Positions 17,067 through 26,822 are shown, counted from the first letter of the stretch. The stretch is 64,000 nt of DNA from Rhodococcus sp. ARC_M6 (GCF_022810305.1 NZ_JALGQH010000022.1:41869-105868); one strand, 5' to 3'. Made by a program: numbers and translations. The notes: a model not told the origin generated them from the sequence alone.

Positions 17067-18641
17067 TTGAAGGACCGCGTGCGGTCGGAGCGAGCACAGG
17101 CTCGCCCGACCGCACGTCGGAACCGACCCTCGTTTCTCCTGGCCGTAACCGCCATTGTGGTGGTTGCGGTTTCGTTCGTTCCACTGGGCTACGTGATCGC
17201 GCAGAGTATCGATACAGGCTGGGATACCGCTTCGGCGTTGCTGTTCCGGCCGCGGGTGCTCGAATTGCTGGTCAATACGGTGCAATTGGTGGTTGTCACC
17301 GTGCCCCTGTGCGTGATCGTCGGTGTTGTCGCCGCCTGGTTGGTGGAGCGCACCCGCGTCTTCGGGGCCAAGATCTGGGCTGTTCTTCTTGCTGCCCCAC
17401 TTGCCATTCCGGCGTTTGTCAACAGCTACTCCTGGGTGACGGCCATTCCGTCGCTCGGGGGACTGCACGGCGGTGTGCTGATCGCGACGCTGTCCTACTT
17501 TCCTCTGGTCTACATTCCCGTCGCGGCGACCTTGCGACGGTTGGATCCCGCCGTGGAGGAATCTGCCCGCGCGCTCGGACTCGGTCCGTGGGGCGTGTTC
17601 TTCCGTGTAGTCGTTCCGCAGCTACGGCTTGCTATCTCCGGTGGTGCGCTGTTGGTTTCGCTGCATTTGCTCTCCGAGTACGGCGCCTTCGTGTTCATCC
17701 GGTTCGACACCTTCACCACTGCGATTTTCGAGCAGTACCAATCGACGTTCAACGGAGCCGCCGCGACGATGCTCGCCGGCGTTTTGGTGCTGTTCTGCCT
17801 GACTCTCCTGGTGATCGAATCCGTCGTCCGGGGTAGCGCGCGATATGCGCGAATCGGTTCCGGTTCGGCCAGGCGTATGACGCCGGCTGATCTGGGTTGG
17901 CGGTACCAGCCAATCGCGCTCGTCTTCCTTGCCGCGACGATCATTCTGTCCGTGGGCGTTCCGGTTGCGAGTGTTCTGCGGTGGACCGTTCTCGGCGGGC
18001 GCGACGTGTGGAAGTTCGACGAACTGGCGTCGGCGCTCGGTCAGACTCTGGGCTTCGGGCTTGCCGGCGCTGTGGTTACGTGTGTGCTCGCGTTCCCGAT
18101 CGCCTGGATCTCGATTCGTCATCGGGGGCGCTTCAGCCGCTTCCTCGAAGGCGCAACGTACATTTCGAGTTCCTTGCCCGGCATTGTCGTCGCCTTGGCC
18201 TTGGTGACGGTCACCATCAGATACGTGCATCCGCTCTATCAGACCGTGGGCGTGGTCATCGCCGCCTATTGCCTGTTGTTCCTGCCGCGTGCGCTGGTGA
18301 ATCTGAGAGTCGGGCTCTCGCAGGCACCGACGGGACTCGAAGAAGCGGCTCAGTCCCTGGGCATTTCACCGTTCTCGGCATTCTTCCGCGTCACACTGCG
18401 TCTCGCTGCTCCCGCGACAGCAGCGGGTGGCGCATTGGTCTTTCTCGGAATCGTGAACGAGTTGACCGCCACTCTGCTGCTCGCGCCCACGGGAACTCGC
18501 ACGCTGTCCATGCGATTCTGGTCGCTGAGCAGCGAAATTGACTATGCCGCCGCCGCTCCGTACGCGCTCATGATGATCGTGCTGTCTCTACCGATGACGT
18601 ATCTGCTCTTCACTCAGTCCAAAAAGGTTGCCGGTCTATGA
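17067..18641 (+). CDS. fbpB: Fe(III) ABC transporter permease (FbpB-like, two fused halves)
   Basis: This 524-residue membrane protein has about twelve hydrophobic segments in two homologous halves. Each half carries a permease EAA loop: VEESARALGLGPWGVFFRVV in the first and LEEAAQSLGISPFSAFFRVT in the second, the docking sites for the ATPase. That is the layout of FbpB-type iron permeases. The start is uncertain: TTG at 17067 gives the full frame, while a GTG at 17079 lies just after AAGGA. Its stop overlaps the ATPase start by 4 bases, so subunits are coupled. Confidence 0.87.
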   Translation: MKDRVRSERAQARPTARRNRPSFLLAVTAIVVVAVSFVPLGYVIAQSIDTGWDTASALLFRPRVLELLVNTVQLVVVTVPLCVIVGVVAAWLVERTRVFGAKIWAVLLAAPLAIPAFVNSYSWVTAIPSLGGLHGGVLIATLSYFPLVYIPVAATLRRLDPAVEESARALGLGPWGVFFRVVVPQLRLAISGGALLVSLHLLSEYGAFVFIRFDTFTTAIFEQYQSTFNGAAATMLAGVLVLFCLTLLVIESVVRGSARYARIGSGSARRMTPADLGWRYQPIALVFLAATIILSVGVPVASVLRWTVLGGRDVWKFDELASALGQTLGFGLAGAVVTCVLAFPIAWISIRHRGRFSRFLEGATYISSSLPGIVVALALVTVTIRYVHPLYQTVGVVIAAYCLLFLPRALVNLRVGLSQAPTGLEEAAQSLGISPFSAFFRVTLRLAAPATAAGGALVFLGIVNELTATLLLAPTGTRTLSMRFWSLSSEIDYAAAAPYALMMIVLSLPMTYLLFTQSKKVAGL

Positions 18642-19675
18642 CATACGCACTCGAAGTTGCCGGGATCGACAAGTCGTTCGGAACGACGAAGGTGTTGCGC
18701 GGTATCAGCTTTGCCGTCGAATCCGGATCCACGACCGCCATCGTCGGGCCTTCGGGTTGTGGCAAGACGACACTGCTCCGGATCATCGCCGGTTTCGAGA
18801 AGCCGGACCAGGGCAGTATTGCGCTGAACGGGCGCGCCGTCGCCGGCACCGGATGGGTGCCCGCACACCGGCGAACAGTCGGGTACGTGGCTCAGGACGG
18901 TGCACTGTTCCCCCATGCGAACGTCGCGGCCAACGTAGGTTTCGGATTGCCTCGGCGGGCCCGGACAAAGTCGCGGATCGCGGAGCTGCTCGAGATGGTC
19001 TCGCTGGACGAGTCCTATGCATCGCGTCGTCCCGACCAATTGTCCGGCGGGCAACAGCAGCGAGTTGCGTTGGCGCGTGCACTTGCTCGTGAGCCCGAAC
19101 TGATGTTGCTCGACGAGCCGTTCTCCGCCCTCGACGCCGGACTGCGCGTAACCACCCGTCGGATCGTGGCCGAGGTTTTGGCGAAAGCTGGCATCACGAC
19201 AATCCTGGTCACGCACGATCAATCCGAGGCGTTGTCCTTCGCCGACCATGTTGCCGTGATGCGCGCCGGCAGTCTGGCCCAACTCGGTTCACCGCGTGAA
19301 ATTTACGACGTTCCTGTCGACGTTCCGACCGCAGAATTCATCGGCGACGCCGTCGTTCTGCCGGCGGTAGTGAGAGGATCGACCGCAACCTGTGCGCTCG
19401 GTTCCATCGCGGTATCGCCGAACTCCGCCGGAATCAGCGGCGCTGCGCGCATCATGCTGCGGCCGGAGCAGATCGAAGTGACGACCGACGTGACGGCAAT
19501 GTCGGGGACCGTCGTCGATGTCGAGTATCTGGGCTCGGAGGCACTGGTCGGGATCCATGTCGACGGCGACCTCGCTGAGCGTGTGACGGTTCGCAGATTC
19601 GGAACGAGCGAACTGGCGGCCGGTGATCGAGTGGGTATTCGTGTTCTCGGTGCTGCCATCGCGTATGCGCCATGA
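18638..19675 (+). CDS. fbpC: Fe(III) ABC transporter ATP-binding protein (FbpC-like)
   Basis: This 345-residue ATPase energises the iron importer. Walker A GPSGCGKTT is at residues 37-45, the signature LSGGQQQR at 135-142, Walker B LMLLDEP at 155-161, and the switch His in LVTHDQSEA. About 110 C-terminal residues form a TOBE-like regulatory domain (RIMLRPEQIEV), as in FbpC and CysA/PotA-type subunits. It overlaps fbpB by 4 bases. It ends about 114 bp before mscR, with no clear terminator between. Confidence 0.88.
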   Translation: MTYALEVAGIDKSFGTTKVLRGISFAVESGSTTAIVGPSGCGKTTLLRIIAGFEKPDQGSIALNGRAVAGTGWVPAHRRTVGYVAQDGALFPHANVAANVGFGLPRRARTKSRIAELLEMVSLDESYASRRPDQLSGGQQQRVALARALAREPELMLLDEPFSALDAGLRVTTRRIVAEVLAKAGITTILVTHDQSEALSFADHVAVMRAGSLAQLGSPREIYDVPVDVPTAEFIGDAVVLPAVVRGSTATCALGSIAVSPNSAGISGAARIMLRPEQIEVTTDVTAMSGTVVDVEYLGSEALVGIHVDGDLAERVTVRRFGTSELAAGDRVGIRVLGAAIAYAP

Positions 19676-19789
19676 GCGGTAGTTTGGTATTTAGGCTAGG
19701 TCGATCAGTTAGTTCGGCCAGGGTTCCGGTTCGGATATTCGGGCTAATCTCATAGTGCGTTTTATTCATCGAGCCAGGAGCTAAGAGCC

Positions 19790-20878
19790 ATGCCACAGCA
19801 GGTACGCGGCGTCATCGCCCGATCCAAGGGTGCCCCCGTCGAGATCGTTCTCATCACGATTCCCGATCCCGGTGCAAACGAGGTGGTTGTTGCCATCGCA
19901 GCGTGCGGCGTGTGCCACACCGACCTGACGTACCGTGACGGCGGAATCAACGACGAATACCCGTTCCTTCTCGGACACGAGGCGTCGGGAATCGTCGAGA
20001 GCGTCGGCGCCGATGTCACCCACGTCGAGGTCGGCGACTTCGTTGTTCTCAACTGGCGCGCGGTGTGCGGACAGTGCCGTGCGTGTAAGCGTGGACGCCC
20101 GCAGTACTGCTTCGACACGTTCAACGCCGAGCAGAAGATGACCCTCGAAGACGGCACCGAACTGACGCCGGCCCTGGGTATCGGGGCCTTCGCCGACAAG
20201 ACCCTCGTCCACGAAGGCCAGTGCACCAAGGTGGACGCCTCCGCCGATCCCGCAGTGGTCGGTCTCCTCGGCTGCGGCGTCATGGCCGGTATGGGTGCCG
20301 CCATGAATACCGGCAATGTCAGCCGCGGAGACTCGGTGGCAGTGATCGGCTGTGGTGGTGTCGGCGACGCCGCCGTCATGGGTTCACGCCTGGCCGGCGC
20401 CGGAACGATCATCGCGATCGACCGCGATCCGCGAAAGCTGGAGTGGGCCCTGGAACTTGGTGCCACCCACACGATCAATGCAACCGAGGTCGACGACGTC
20501 GTCGAGGCCGTTCAGGAACTGACCGGCGGTTTCGGCGCTGACGTCGTCATCGACGCCGTGGGACGACCCGAGACCTGGAAGCAGGCCTTCTACGCACGTG
20601 ACCTCGCGGGAACCGTAGTGCTGGTGGGTGTTCCGACGCCAGATATGAAGCTCGAGATGCCGCTCATCGACTTCTTCTCGCGTGGCGGATCATTGAAGTC
20701 GTCCTGGTACGGAGACTGCCTGCCCGAGCGCGACTTCCCGTTCCTGGTCGACCTGTACCAGCAGGGGCGTCTGCCGCTCGAGAAGTTCGTCAGTGAACGC
20801 ATCAAGCTCGACGAGGTCGAGAAGGCCTTCGAGACGATGCACCGCGGCGAGGTCCTCCGCTCGGTGGTGGTCCTGTGA
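19790..20878 (+). CDS. mscR: S-(hydroxymethyl)mycothiol dehydrogenase (mycothiol-dependent formaldehyde dehydrogenase)
   Basis: This 362-residue zinc alcohol dehydrogenase has the catalytic-zinc start CGVCHTD, the structural-zinc cluster [21 protein letters not shown], and a Rossmann motif [10 protein letters not shown]. The overall sequence fits the MscR/AdhE2 family (Rv2259 in Mycobacterium tuberculosis), which oxidises S-hydroxymethyl-mycothiol formed from formaldehyde and also acts on S-nitrosomycothiol. Its stop overlaps by 4 bases the start of an MBL-fold gene, the same pairing as Rv2259-Rv2260, which supports the call. Start ATG 19790 has AGGAG 9 bases upstream. Confidence 0.88.
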   Translation: MPQQVRGVIARSKGAPVEIVLITIPDPGANEVVVAIAACGVCHTDLTYRDGGINDEYPFLLGHEASGIVESVGADVTHVEVGDFVVLNWRAVCGQCRACKRGRPQYCFDTFNAEQKMTLEDGTELTPALGIGAFADKTLVHEGQCTKVDASADPAVVGLLGCGVMAGMGAAMNTGNVSRGDSVAVIGCGGVGDAAVMGSRLAGAGTIIAIDRDPRKLEWALELGATHTINATEVDDVVEAVQELTGGFGADVVIDAVGRPETWKQAFYARDLAGTVVLVGVPTPDMKLEMPLIDFFSRGGSLKSSWYGDCLPERDFPFLVDLYQQGRLPLEKFVSERIKLDEVEKAFETMHRGEVLRSVVVL

Positions 20879-21501
20879 CCTTGCGTGTAGATCGTGTCAT
20901 CACTTCCGGTTCATTCAGCCTCGACGGCGGAACGTGGGAGGTGGACAACAACATCTGGCTGATCGGTGACGACAACGAGGTGGTCATCGTCGACGCCGCG
21001 CACACCGCGCAGCCCATCATCGACGCTGTCGCCGGTCGCAAGGTTGTCGGCATCGTGTGCACTCACGGACACAATGATCACGTCACGGTTGCCCCTGAGC
21101 TGTCCGAGAAGCTCGACGCCCCGATCTACCTGAACCCGGCTGACGACGTCCTCTGGGAGATGACGCATCCCGGTGTCAAGCACCTGAGCCTGGAAGACGA
21201 TCAGCGAATTGTAGTGGCGGGCACGGATATTCTTGCCTTGCACACGCCAGGCCACTCGCCGGGGTCGACGTGCCTCTACCTACCGGAAGCCGGCGAACTG
21301 TTCAGTGGTGACACCCTGTTCTCCGGTGGTCCCGGAGCAACCGGACGCTCGTACTCCGATTTTCCGACCATCATCGGATCGATCCGGGACAGATTGTTTG
21401 CGCTCCCCGCCGAGACCAAGGTTCACACCGGCCACGGCGACGGCACCACCATCGGCACCGAGGCGCCGCATCTCGAAGAATGGATCCGCGCCGGATCCTG
21501 A
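20875..21501 (+). CDS. MBL-fold metallohydrolase, MscR partner
   Basis: This 208-residue metallo-beta-lactamase-fold hydrolase starts at a GTG overlapping the mscR stop. The metal motif HGHNDH is visible, then HTPGHSPGS with the third histidine, [17 protein letters not shown] with the bridging Asp, and [11 protein letters not shown] near the C-terminus. Glyoxalase II-like enzymes of this family cleave thioesters. Beside mscR it probably hydrolyses S-formyl-mycothiol or another mycothiol ester to release formate and mycothiol. That role is an inference from the conserved pairing. Confidence 0.85.
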   Translation: MTLRVDRVITSGSFSLDGGTWEVDNNIWLIGDDNEVVIVDAAHTAQPIIDAVAGRKVVGIVCTHGHNDHVTVAPELSEKLDAPIYLNPADDVLWEMTHPGVKHLSLEDDQRIVVAGTDILALHTPGHSPGSTCLYLPEAGELFSGDTLFSGGPGATGRSYSDFPTIIGSIRDRLFALPAETKVHTGHGDGTTIGTEAPHLEEWIRAGS

Positions 21502-21515
21502 GCAATCTCCACGAG

Positions 21516-21556
21516 ACCCGGTAGGCAGCGTTCAATACGCCTGGTGCCTACCGGGT
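21516..21556. terminator. Bidirectional hairpin terminator between convergent genes
   Basis: ACCCGGTAGGCA (21516-21527) is exactly inverted at 21545-21556 around a 17-base loop. It follows the MBL gene by 14 bp. The stop codon of the leftward hydrolase (21532-21534) lies inside the loop, so the right arm is within that coding region. T-rich sequence follows the right arm (TTTCGCTTTGG). Confidence 0.65.
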
Positions 21557-22299
21557 TTCGCTTTGGCCTGTGGATGCTGAATATCGAACCACGCCTCGGT
21601 GGCCTGCCAGTTCGCATGATCGGGATCGATCACATCGAAATGATCGGTGTTGATCATCTCCAGGTAGGAAACCGGCTCGTCGTCGGTCATCGCGACGCGT
21701 ATGTAGTTGCGACTGTGTTCGATCGGTACTCGATCGTCCTGGCATCCGTGCACGATCAGGCGTCGGTGACCGTGGGCAGCCTGCGAGATCGGCGAGGCAT
21801 CGAGGTAGGCCTGCGGATCGGTATCGGGCTCCGAACCCATGAAGGGCAGGGTTGCGCTTTCGCCGAGTTCTTCGCGGACACACCGCGCAAGATCAGTGAT
21901 CGGTGCCAACGCAACTGCCGATTCGATCAGCCCTTGAGCGAGCGACATCAACGCCAGATGTCCACCGGCGGAATGGCCGATGGCGACAGTCGGTAACCCG
22001 TCCGGTTCGAGTTCGGCAGCACCGATGGCGGCGATTGCATCCTCAACGTCGTTCATCGTTACGGGCCATCCCCCGGAATCATCGCCGGTACGTCGGTACT
22101 CGACGTTGGCAACTGTCCAACCCGAGCGATGCAGGTGAGCGCAGATCGGATCCATCAGATGCAGATCGTGTCGGTCTCGCCACCATCCACCGTGCAGCGC
22201 GATCACCACACCCCGTGGCGAGCTGCTGCCTGCAGCTCGCCAGATCTCGACGAATTGACTCGGCAGCTCGCCGTAGCGAATGGTCTCTCGAGCTGTCAT
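21532..22299 (-). CDS. Arylformamidase-like alpha/beta hydrolase
   Basis: This 255-residue alpha/beta hydrolase has the oxyanion motif HGGWW near residue 36, the nucleophile elbow GHSAGGH, a likely acid in HGCQDDRVP and a late His in TDHFDV. HGG(W/Y)W plus GHSAGxHL is the pattern of animal/bacterial arylformamidases (AFMID type) that hydrolyse N-formylkynurenine, and of related esterases. It lies 52 bp downstream of the monooxygenase-reductase fusion and on the same strand, so it is probably the last gene of the anthranilate-CoA operon. A kynurenine role is therefore attractive, but a carbamate or ester substrate is possible. Confidence 0.75.
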   Translation of the reverse strand: MTARETIRYGELPSQFVEIWRAAGSSSPRGVVIALHGGWWRDRHDLHLMDPICAHLHRSGWTVANVEYRRTGDDSGGWPVTMNDVEDAIAAIGAAELEPDGLPTVAIGHSAGGHLALMSLAQGLIESAVALAPITDLARCVREELGESATLPFMGSEPDTDPQAYLDASPISQAAHGHRRLIVHGCQDDRVPIEHSRNYIRVAMTDDEPVSYLEMINTDHFDVIDPDHANWQATEAWFDIQHPQAKAKPGRHQAY

Positions 22300-22351
22300 C
22301 GTTCCATCTCATTCTCGGGCGTGGCTATCCAATGGGGGATTGTCGGTCTGG

Positions 22352-24730
22352 CTAGCCCTTCGGAATCCAGCGGGAATGCCGAGTCTCCGACACTCCGTCT
22401 CGGATCAAGGTCAACCGGGGCGGCGGACCGTCGGTGCGGCCGCTCGGTGGCTTGCGGCTACCGGCCTTGAACTGATCGGGCCACACGGCCCCGGGTCCCG
22501 AGTACTCCTGCTCCGCTGCTGCATGAAGCGTCCACGCCGGGTTGTACAGGTGCGGGCGACCTAGAGCCACCAGATCTGCACGGCCGGCAAGGAGGACCGA
22601 ATTGACGTCGTCGTGCGATGAAATCGCGCCCACTGCAATAACTCCGACGCCATGCTTGCGTCCCACGGTATTTCGAATGCGGTCGGCAAAAGGTGTCTGG
22701 TAGCTACGGCCGAATGCCGGCGACTCGTTCTTGACGATCTGTCCCGAAGAGATGTTGAGGACATCAACGCCGTGCTCGGCGAATGCCTCAGCGATACGCA
22801 CCGAATCGTCGATGTTGTTGCCGCCTTCGGCCCAGTCTACCGCCGAGATGCGCACGGAAATCGGCTTCTCGGCCGGCCAGACTTCACGGACGGCATCGAA
22901 GACGCTGAGCGGGAATCGAAGTCGGTTTTCGATGCTTCCGCCGTACTCGTCGGTGCGGGTGTTGGAGAGAGGTGAGAGGAACGACGACAGCAGGTAGCCG
23001 TGCGCACAGTGAAGTTCGAGGAGATCGAAACCGGCACGGTCGGCGGAGATGGCAGCATCGACAAATTGCTGTCGAACGACGTCCATCTCAGCGGCGGTGA
23101 CTTCATGCGGGACCTGGTTGGCCGGCGAATAGGGCAATGCCGACGCGCTGAGTACGTCCCAGTTTCCTTCTTCGAGAGGCTGATCAATTCCCTCCCACAT
23201 CAGCTTCGTCGACCCCTTGCGTCCCGAGTGGCCGAGTTGAACACCGAGTTTCGCGGTGGACCGCTCGTGAACGAAGTCGACGATGCGCTTCCATGACTCC
23301 TCTTGCTCTGCGTTGTACAGGCCCGTGCAACCGGGAGTGATGCGACCTTCAGGGCTGACGCACACCATTTCCGTCATGACGAGGCCGGCGCCGCCGAGAG
23401 CCTTGCTGCCCAGGTGCACGAGATGGAAGTCGCCGGGCAGGCCGTCGACCGCCGAGTACATGTCCATGGAGGAGACCAGGATGCGGTTCTCGAGTTCGAG
23501 GCCGCGCATCTTGTACGAGTGGAACATCGGTGGGCGCGAGGTAGTTTCGGTGGTGTGCTCGATTTCGATCTCGTTGGCCGCGTACCAGTCGTCGATGGCC
23601 TCGACAAATCCCGGATCGCGCAGGCGGAGATTGTCGTAGGTGATTCGACGGCTGCGGGTCATCAGGTTGAAGGCGAACTGCTGCTCGTTCTGATCGGCAT
23701 ACTGGTCGATGTTCTCGAACCACTCGAGACTGGCCTGGGCGGCGCGCTGCACCGACAGGACGACGGGACGTCGCTCGATCTCGTACGCTTCCAGACCGGA
23801 TTCGAGGGTGTCGTGCTCGTGCAGGCATGCCGCGAGTGCCAGCGAATCTTCCATCGCCAGTTTGGTTCCCGACCCGATGGAGAAATGAGCGGTGTGTGCG
23901 GCGTCGCCGAGAAGGATGACGTTCTCGTGGCGCCAGTGTTCATTCCGGACGGTGGTGAAGTTGATCCACTTCGAGTTGTTCGCGAGAACACTGTGTCCGT
24001 CGAGGACGTCGGCGAAGATTTCGGTGATCATCGCGATCGACTTCTCGTCGTTCTCGCCGGGGCCGAACTCTGCAGCGGCAAACGCGTCGAATCCCGCTTC
24101 CTCCCAGACATCTTCATGCATCTCCACGATGAACGTGCTTCCCTGATCGCTGAAAGGGTAGCCGTGAATCTGCATGATGCCGTGCGGCGTTTCCTTGACG
24201 TAGAACTTGAAGGCCTCGAAGACCTTGTCTGTTCCGAGCCACATGAACTTGCTGTGGCGCTGATCGAGAGACGGCTTGAATGTGTCCGCATACGTGCTTC
24301 GGATCGCGGAATTGATGCCGTCGGCTGCGAGCACAAGATCGTAGTCGCGACTCAATTCCTCGACCGGGGGTGCGAGAGTCCGGAATCGAAGATCCACCTG
24401 GAGATCCAGGCACCGCTCTTGAAGAATGCGCAGTAGTTCTTTGCGTGACATCGCGGCAAAACCTTGTCCGCCCGACGTGAGAGTTGTTCCGCGGTAGTGG
24501 ACGTCGATGTCGTCCCAGCGCGCGAACTGCTCGGCCATCTTTTCATAGACTGCCACGTCGGCGTGTTCGATTCCGCCCAGCGTCTCGTCACTGAATACGA
24601 CTCCGAAGCCGAAGGTGTCATCCGGCGCATTTCGTTCCCACACCGTCACTTGGTGATTGGGGTCGAGTTGCTTCATGAGGGCCGAGAAGTACAAGCCGCC
24701 GGGGCCACCGCCCACTACTGCAATACGCAT
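22352..24730 (-). CDS. FAD monooxygenase fused to OYE-type reductase (2-aminobenzoyl-CoA monooxygenase/reductase-like; salicylyl-CoA 5-hydroxylase family)
   Basis: The 792 residues form two enzymes. Residues 1 to about 390 are a group A flavin monooxygenase with GGGPGGL at 7-13 and the FAD-phosphate motif GDAAHTAHFSIGSG. From about 400 on is an Old Yellow Enzyme-type NADH:flavin oxidoreductase with LGHSGRKGS, HCAHGYLLSSFLSP and TRTDEYGGS. This layout is that of 2-aminobenzoyl-CoA monooxygenase/reductase from Azoarcus, which hydroxylates and reduces the ring of anthraniloyl-CoA; the same family is often labelled salicylyl-CoA 5-hydroxylase. A 2-aminobenzoate-CoA ligase-like gene in the same operon favours the anthraniloyl-CoA role. 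ATG 24730 follows AAGGAAAT. Confidence 0.85.
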   Translation of the reverse strand: MRIAVVGGGPGGLYFSALMKQLDPNHQVTVWERNAPDDTFGFGVVFSDETLGGIEHADVAVYEKMAEQFARWDDIDVHYRGTTLTSGGQGFAAMSRKELLRILQERCLDLQVDLRFRTLAPPVEELSRDYDLVLAADGINSAIRSTYADTFKPSLDQRHSKFMWLGTDKVFEAFKFYVKETPHGIMQIHGYPFSDQGSTFIVEMHEDVWEEAGFDAFAAAEFGPGENDEKSIAMITEIFADVLDGHSVLANNSKWINFTTVRNEHWRHENVILLGDAAHTAHFSIGSGTKLAMEDSLALAACLHEHDTLESGLEAYEIERRPVVLSVQRAAQASLEWFENIDQYADQNEQQFAFNLMTRSRRITYDNLRLRDPGFVEAIDDWYAANEIEIEHTTETTSRPPMFHSYKMRGLELENRILVSSMDMYSAVDGLPGDFHLVHLGSKALGGAGLVMTEMVCVSPEGRITPGCTGLYNAEQEESWKRIVDFVHERSTAKLGVQLGHSGRKGSTKLMWEGIDQPLEEGNWDVLSASALPYSPANQVPHEVTAAEMDVVRQQFVDAAISADRAGFDLLELHCAHGYLLSSFLSPLSNTRTDEYGGSIENRLRFPLSVFDAVREVWPAEKPISVRISAVDWAEGGNNIDDSVRIAEAFAEHGVDVLNISSGQIVKNESPAFGRSYQTPFADRIRNTVGRKHGVGVIAVGAISSHDDVNSVLLAGRADLVALGRPHLYNPAWTLHAAAEQEYSGPGAVWPDQFKAGSRKPPSGRTDGPPPRLTLIRDGVSETRHSRWIPKG

Positions 24731-24739
24731 GGGATTTCC

Positions 24740-25171
24740 TTAGTTCGTTGTGGTCGTGTGTGTGAGCGAAGGTTGCTGCCGTCCGCCGGTCGCAAAGCCT
24801 GCTCGAATCTTTTCGGGCCACGGACTGGATCCGCCTTTGGCCCCGTCCGTATGAACGACGGTGAGGGCGCCGGCGGCGGCGACTGTTCCGTCGCGATCTA
24901 TCAGAAAATCGAAAGTCATTGAACTGGTACCAATTCGAGAGACCGTGAGCTCAATGTGGACGCGGTCCTGATGCCACAGTCGATCGCGGTACGCCACCTC
25001 GTATTTGATGCGGGGGATGACCCCGAAGAGGTGAAGGCATCCCAACTGCTCGTACAGTGCGGCCTCGGCTGCTTCTACCCACCGGATGACCGTCGAATGG
25101 TGATAGTGGCCTGCCGCATCGGTGTCCTGCCAGTCGACGACCCGATCGATCATGATGGATGCGGTGGTCAT
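24740..25171 (-). CDS. Hot-dog acyl-CoA thioesterase (4-hydroxybenzoyl-CoA thioesterase-like)
   Basis: This 143-residue protein has the single hot-dog fold of the 4HBT family, with the active-site stretch VDWQDTDAAGHYHHS at residues 12-26 in which the Asp after Gln/Asp is the usual catalytic residue. It should cleave an aromatic or alicyclic acyl-CoA. Its start overlaps the end of the CoA ligase gene by 4 bases, and it ends 9 bp before the monooxygenase-reductase start. In an anthraniloyl-CoA or gentisyl-CoA pathway it would release a ring product or drain dead-end CoA esters. Confidence 0.85.
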   Translation of the reverse strand: MTTASIMIDRVVDWQDTDAAGHYHHSTVIRWVEAAEAALYEQLGCLHLFGVIPRIKYEVAYRDRLWHQDRVHIELTVSRIGTSSMTFDFLIDRDGTVAAAGALTVVHTDGAKGGSSPWPEKIRAGFATGGRQQPSLTHTTTTN

Positions 25172-26790
25172 GGTTGAGGTTCCGCAGCGCGTTCGTGGAG
25201 TCGAAATCGCTGAAGCTTGCCCGACGGAGTCTTGGGGAGTTCGTCGACAAAGGTGATTCCACGCGGGTATTTGTACGGTGCCGCAGTCTTTTTGACGAAG
25301 CTTTGCAGTTCCTTGATCTTGGCGTCGTCACGGGGGACGCCGGGAACAAGAACGACGATAGCGTGGACGATCATTCCGCGCTCGTCGTCAGGGAGACCGA
25401 TGACACCTGATTCGAGAACATCAGGGTGCTGGTCGATGGCCCATTCGACCTCTGGTGCCGCGATATTGTAGCCGGAGGAGACGATCATGTCGTCACTACG
25501 GGCCTGATACCAGAAGTAGCCTTCTGTATCTCGAATGTAGTTGTCGCCCGTCATGTTCCATCCGTTACGCACGTAGCTCAGCTGACGGGGATCGGATAGA
25601 TAGCGGCAGCCGGTGGGGCCTTTGACTGCCAGTAGTCCGGCGCTGCCGTCCGGTACGGGTTCTCCGTCGATATCGTGAATCTCGGCCAGGTATCCGGGCA
25701 CGGCGCGTCCCGTGGAACCCGGTTTGATGTCGTCGTCGGCAGCGGAGATGAAGACGTGAAGCATCTCGGTGCCGCCGATGCCGTCGATGATTGACTTGCC
25801 AGTATGTTCCTTGACCTCGCGCCACACGCTTTCTGGTAGGTGTTCACCAGCGGAGATTAGACGCCGGACACCCTGTAGGGCTTTGGCTTTCCCCTCGCGC
25901 AGTATGGCTCGATATGCAGTGGGAGCGGTAAAGAGGACGCTGACGTTGTGTTTGACCAGGGCGTCGGCAAGTTCGCTCGGCGTTGCCCGTTCGATCAGGA
26001 GTGTGGATGCGCCGACGCGCATCGGGAAGATGACGAGTCCGCCCAAGCCGAAGGTGAAAGCCAAAGGCGGTGTCCCGGTGAAAATATCGTCGGAAGTGGG
26101 TTTGACGATGTACTTCGAGAACGTATCCGCGTTGGCCAGTACGTCGCGATGGAAGTGCATTGTCGCTTTGGGGACACCGGTGGTGCCGGATGTGGGGGCC
26201 AGCAGTACTACGTCGTCGGCTGCTGTATCGACGTTCTCGAAGGTGTCGAGTTTTGACGATGCACGAACGCGTAGATCGGTGGATTCGTCTGCGCCACAGG
26301 TGATGACCGGGATTGTGTCCGCGGCATCAAGGAGATCTTTGGCGAGAGCGCTGTCGGTGATGGTGACAGTCGGGGTGGTGATTGCGATCAGTTTGCGCAG
26401 CTCGGGTTCTCGAAGCAGCGGCATGGTCGTGACAACGACAGCCCCTGCTTTGACTACTGCGAACCAGCACGCCACGATCCACGGATTGTTGCTGCCTCGC
26501 AGCAGTACTCGATTGCCGGGAACGACGCCGAAGTCTTCGACGAGCACTCTGGCAATCTGATTGGAGCGACGCAGAAGGTCTCCGTAGGTCCAGATTTCAG
26601 TTGCGGTGCGAAGGCAGGGGCGGTCGGCGCCGAGAGTCGCAACGGTGTCGTCGAGGAGTGTAGTGGCGCAGTTGAGGCGCTCGGGGTACTGCAGGCTGGG
26701 GAGTTCGAAGAGGAACTCGGGCCATTGTGATTGCGGCGGCAAGTTATCACGGCAGAAGGTGTCGACGTGAGCCGATGCGGTGCGTGCCAT
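25168..26790 (-). CDS. 2-aminobenzoate-CoA ligase-like AMP-binding enzyme
   Basis: This 540-residue acyl-adenylate enzyme has the P-loop APTSGTTGVPKA near residue 200, the adenine motif DGIGGTEMLH, the hinge TGDNYIRD, and the C-terminal lysine in LPKTPSGKLQR. The opening DTFCRDNLPPQSQWPEF and LQYPERLNCA are typical of the benzoate/2-aminobenzoate-CoA ligase branch. It should convert anthranilate (or salicylate/benzoate) plus ATP and CoA to the aryl-CoA. It is the first gene of a leftward operon with a probable promoter at 26823-26851. ATG 26790 has GAAAGG upstream. Distinguishing the acid used needs assay. Confidence 0.83.
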   Translation of the reverse strand: MARTASAHVDTFCRDNLPPQSQWPEFLFELPSLQYPERLNCATTLLDDTVATLGADRPCLRTATEIWTYGDLLRRSNQIARVLVEDFGVVPGNRVLLRGSNNPWIVACWFAVVKAGAVVVTTMPLLREPELRKLIAITTPTVTITDSALAKDLLDAADTIPVITCGADESTDLRVRASSKLDTFENVDTAADDVVLLAPTSGTTGVPKATMHFHRDVLANADTFSKYIVKPTSDDIFTGTPPLAFTFGLGGLVIFPMRVGASTLLIERATPSELADALVKHNVSVLFTAPTAYRAILREGKAKALQGVRRLISAGEHLPESVWREVKEHTGKSIIDGIGGTEMLHVFISAADDDIKPGSTGRAVPGYLAEIHDIDGEPVPDGSAGLLAVKGPTGCRYLSDPRQLSYVRNGWNMTGDNYIRDTEGYFWYQARSDDMIVSSGYNIAAPEVEWAIDQHPDVLESGVIGLPDDERGMIVHAIVVLVPGVPRDDAKIKELQSFVKKTAAPYKYPRGITFVDELPKTPSGKLQRFRLHERAAEPQP

Positions 26791-26822
26791 TCTCGACCTT
26801 TCGGGTGTGGGTTGAGAACTTC

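Noticed and set aside
19692..19712. Half-conserved iron-box-like sequence (TTTAGGCTAGG) before mscR.
   Set aside because: Only one half-site fits the DtxR/IdeR consensus; the other half is lost and mscR has no iron link.
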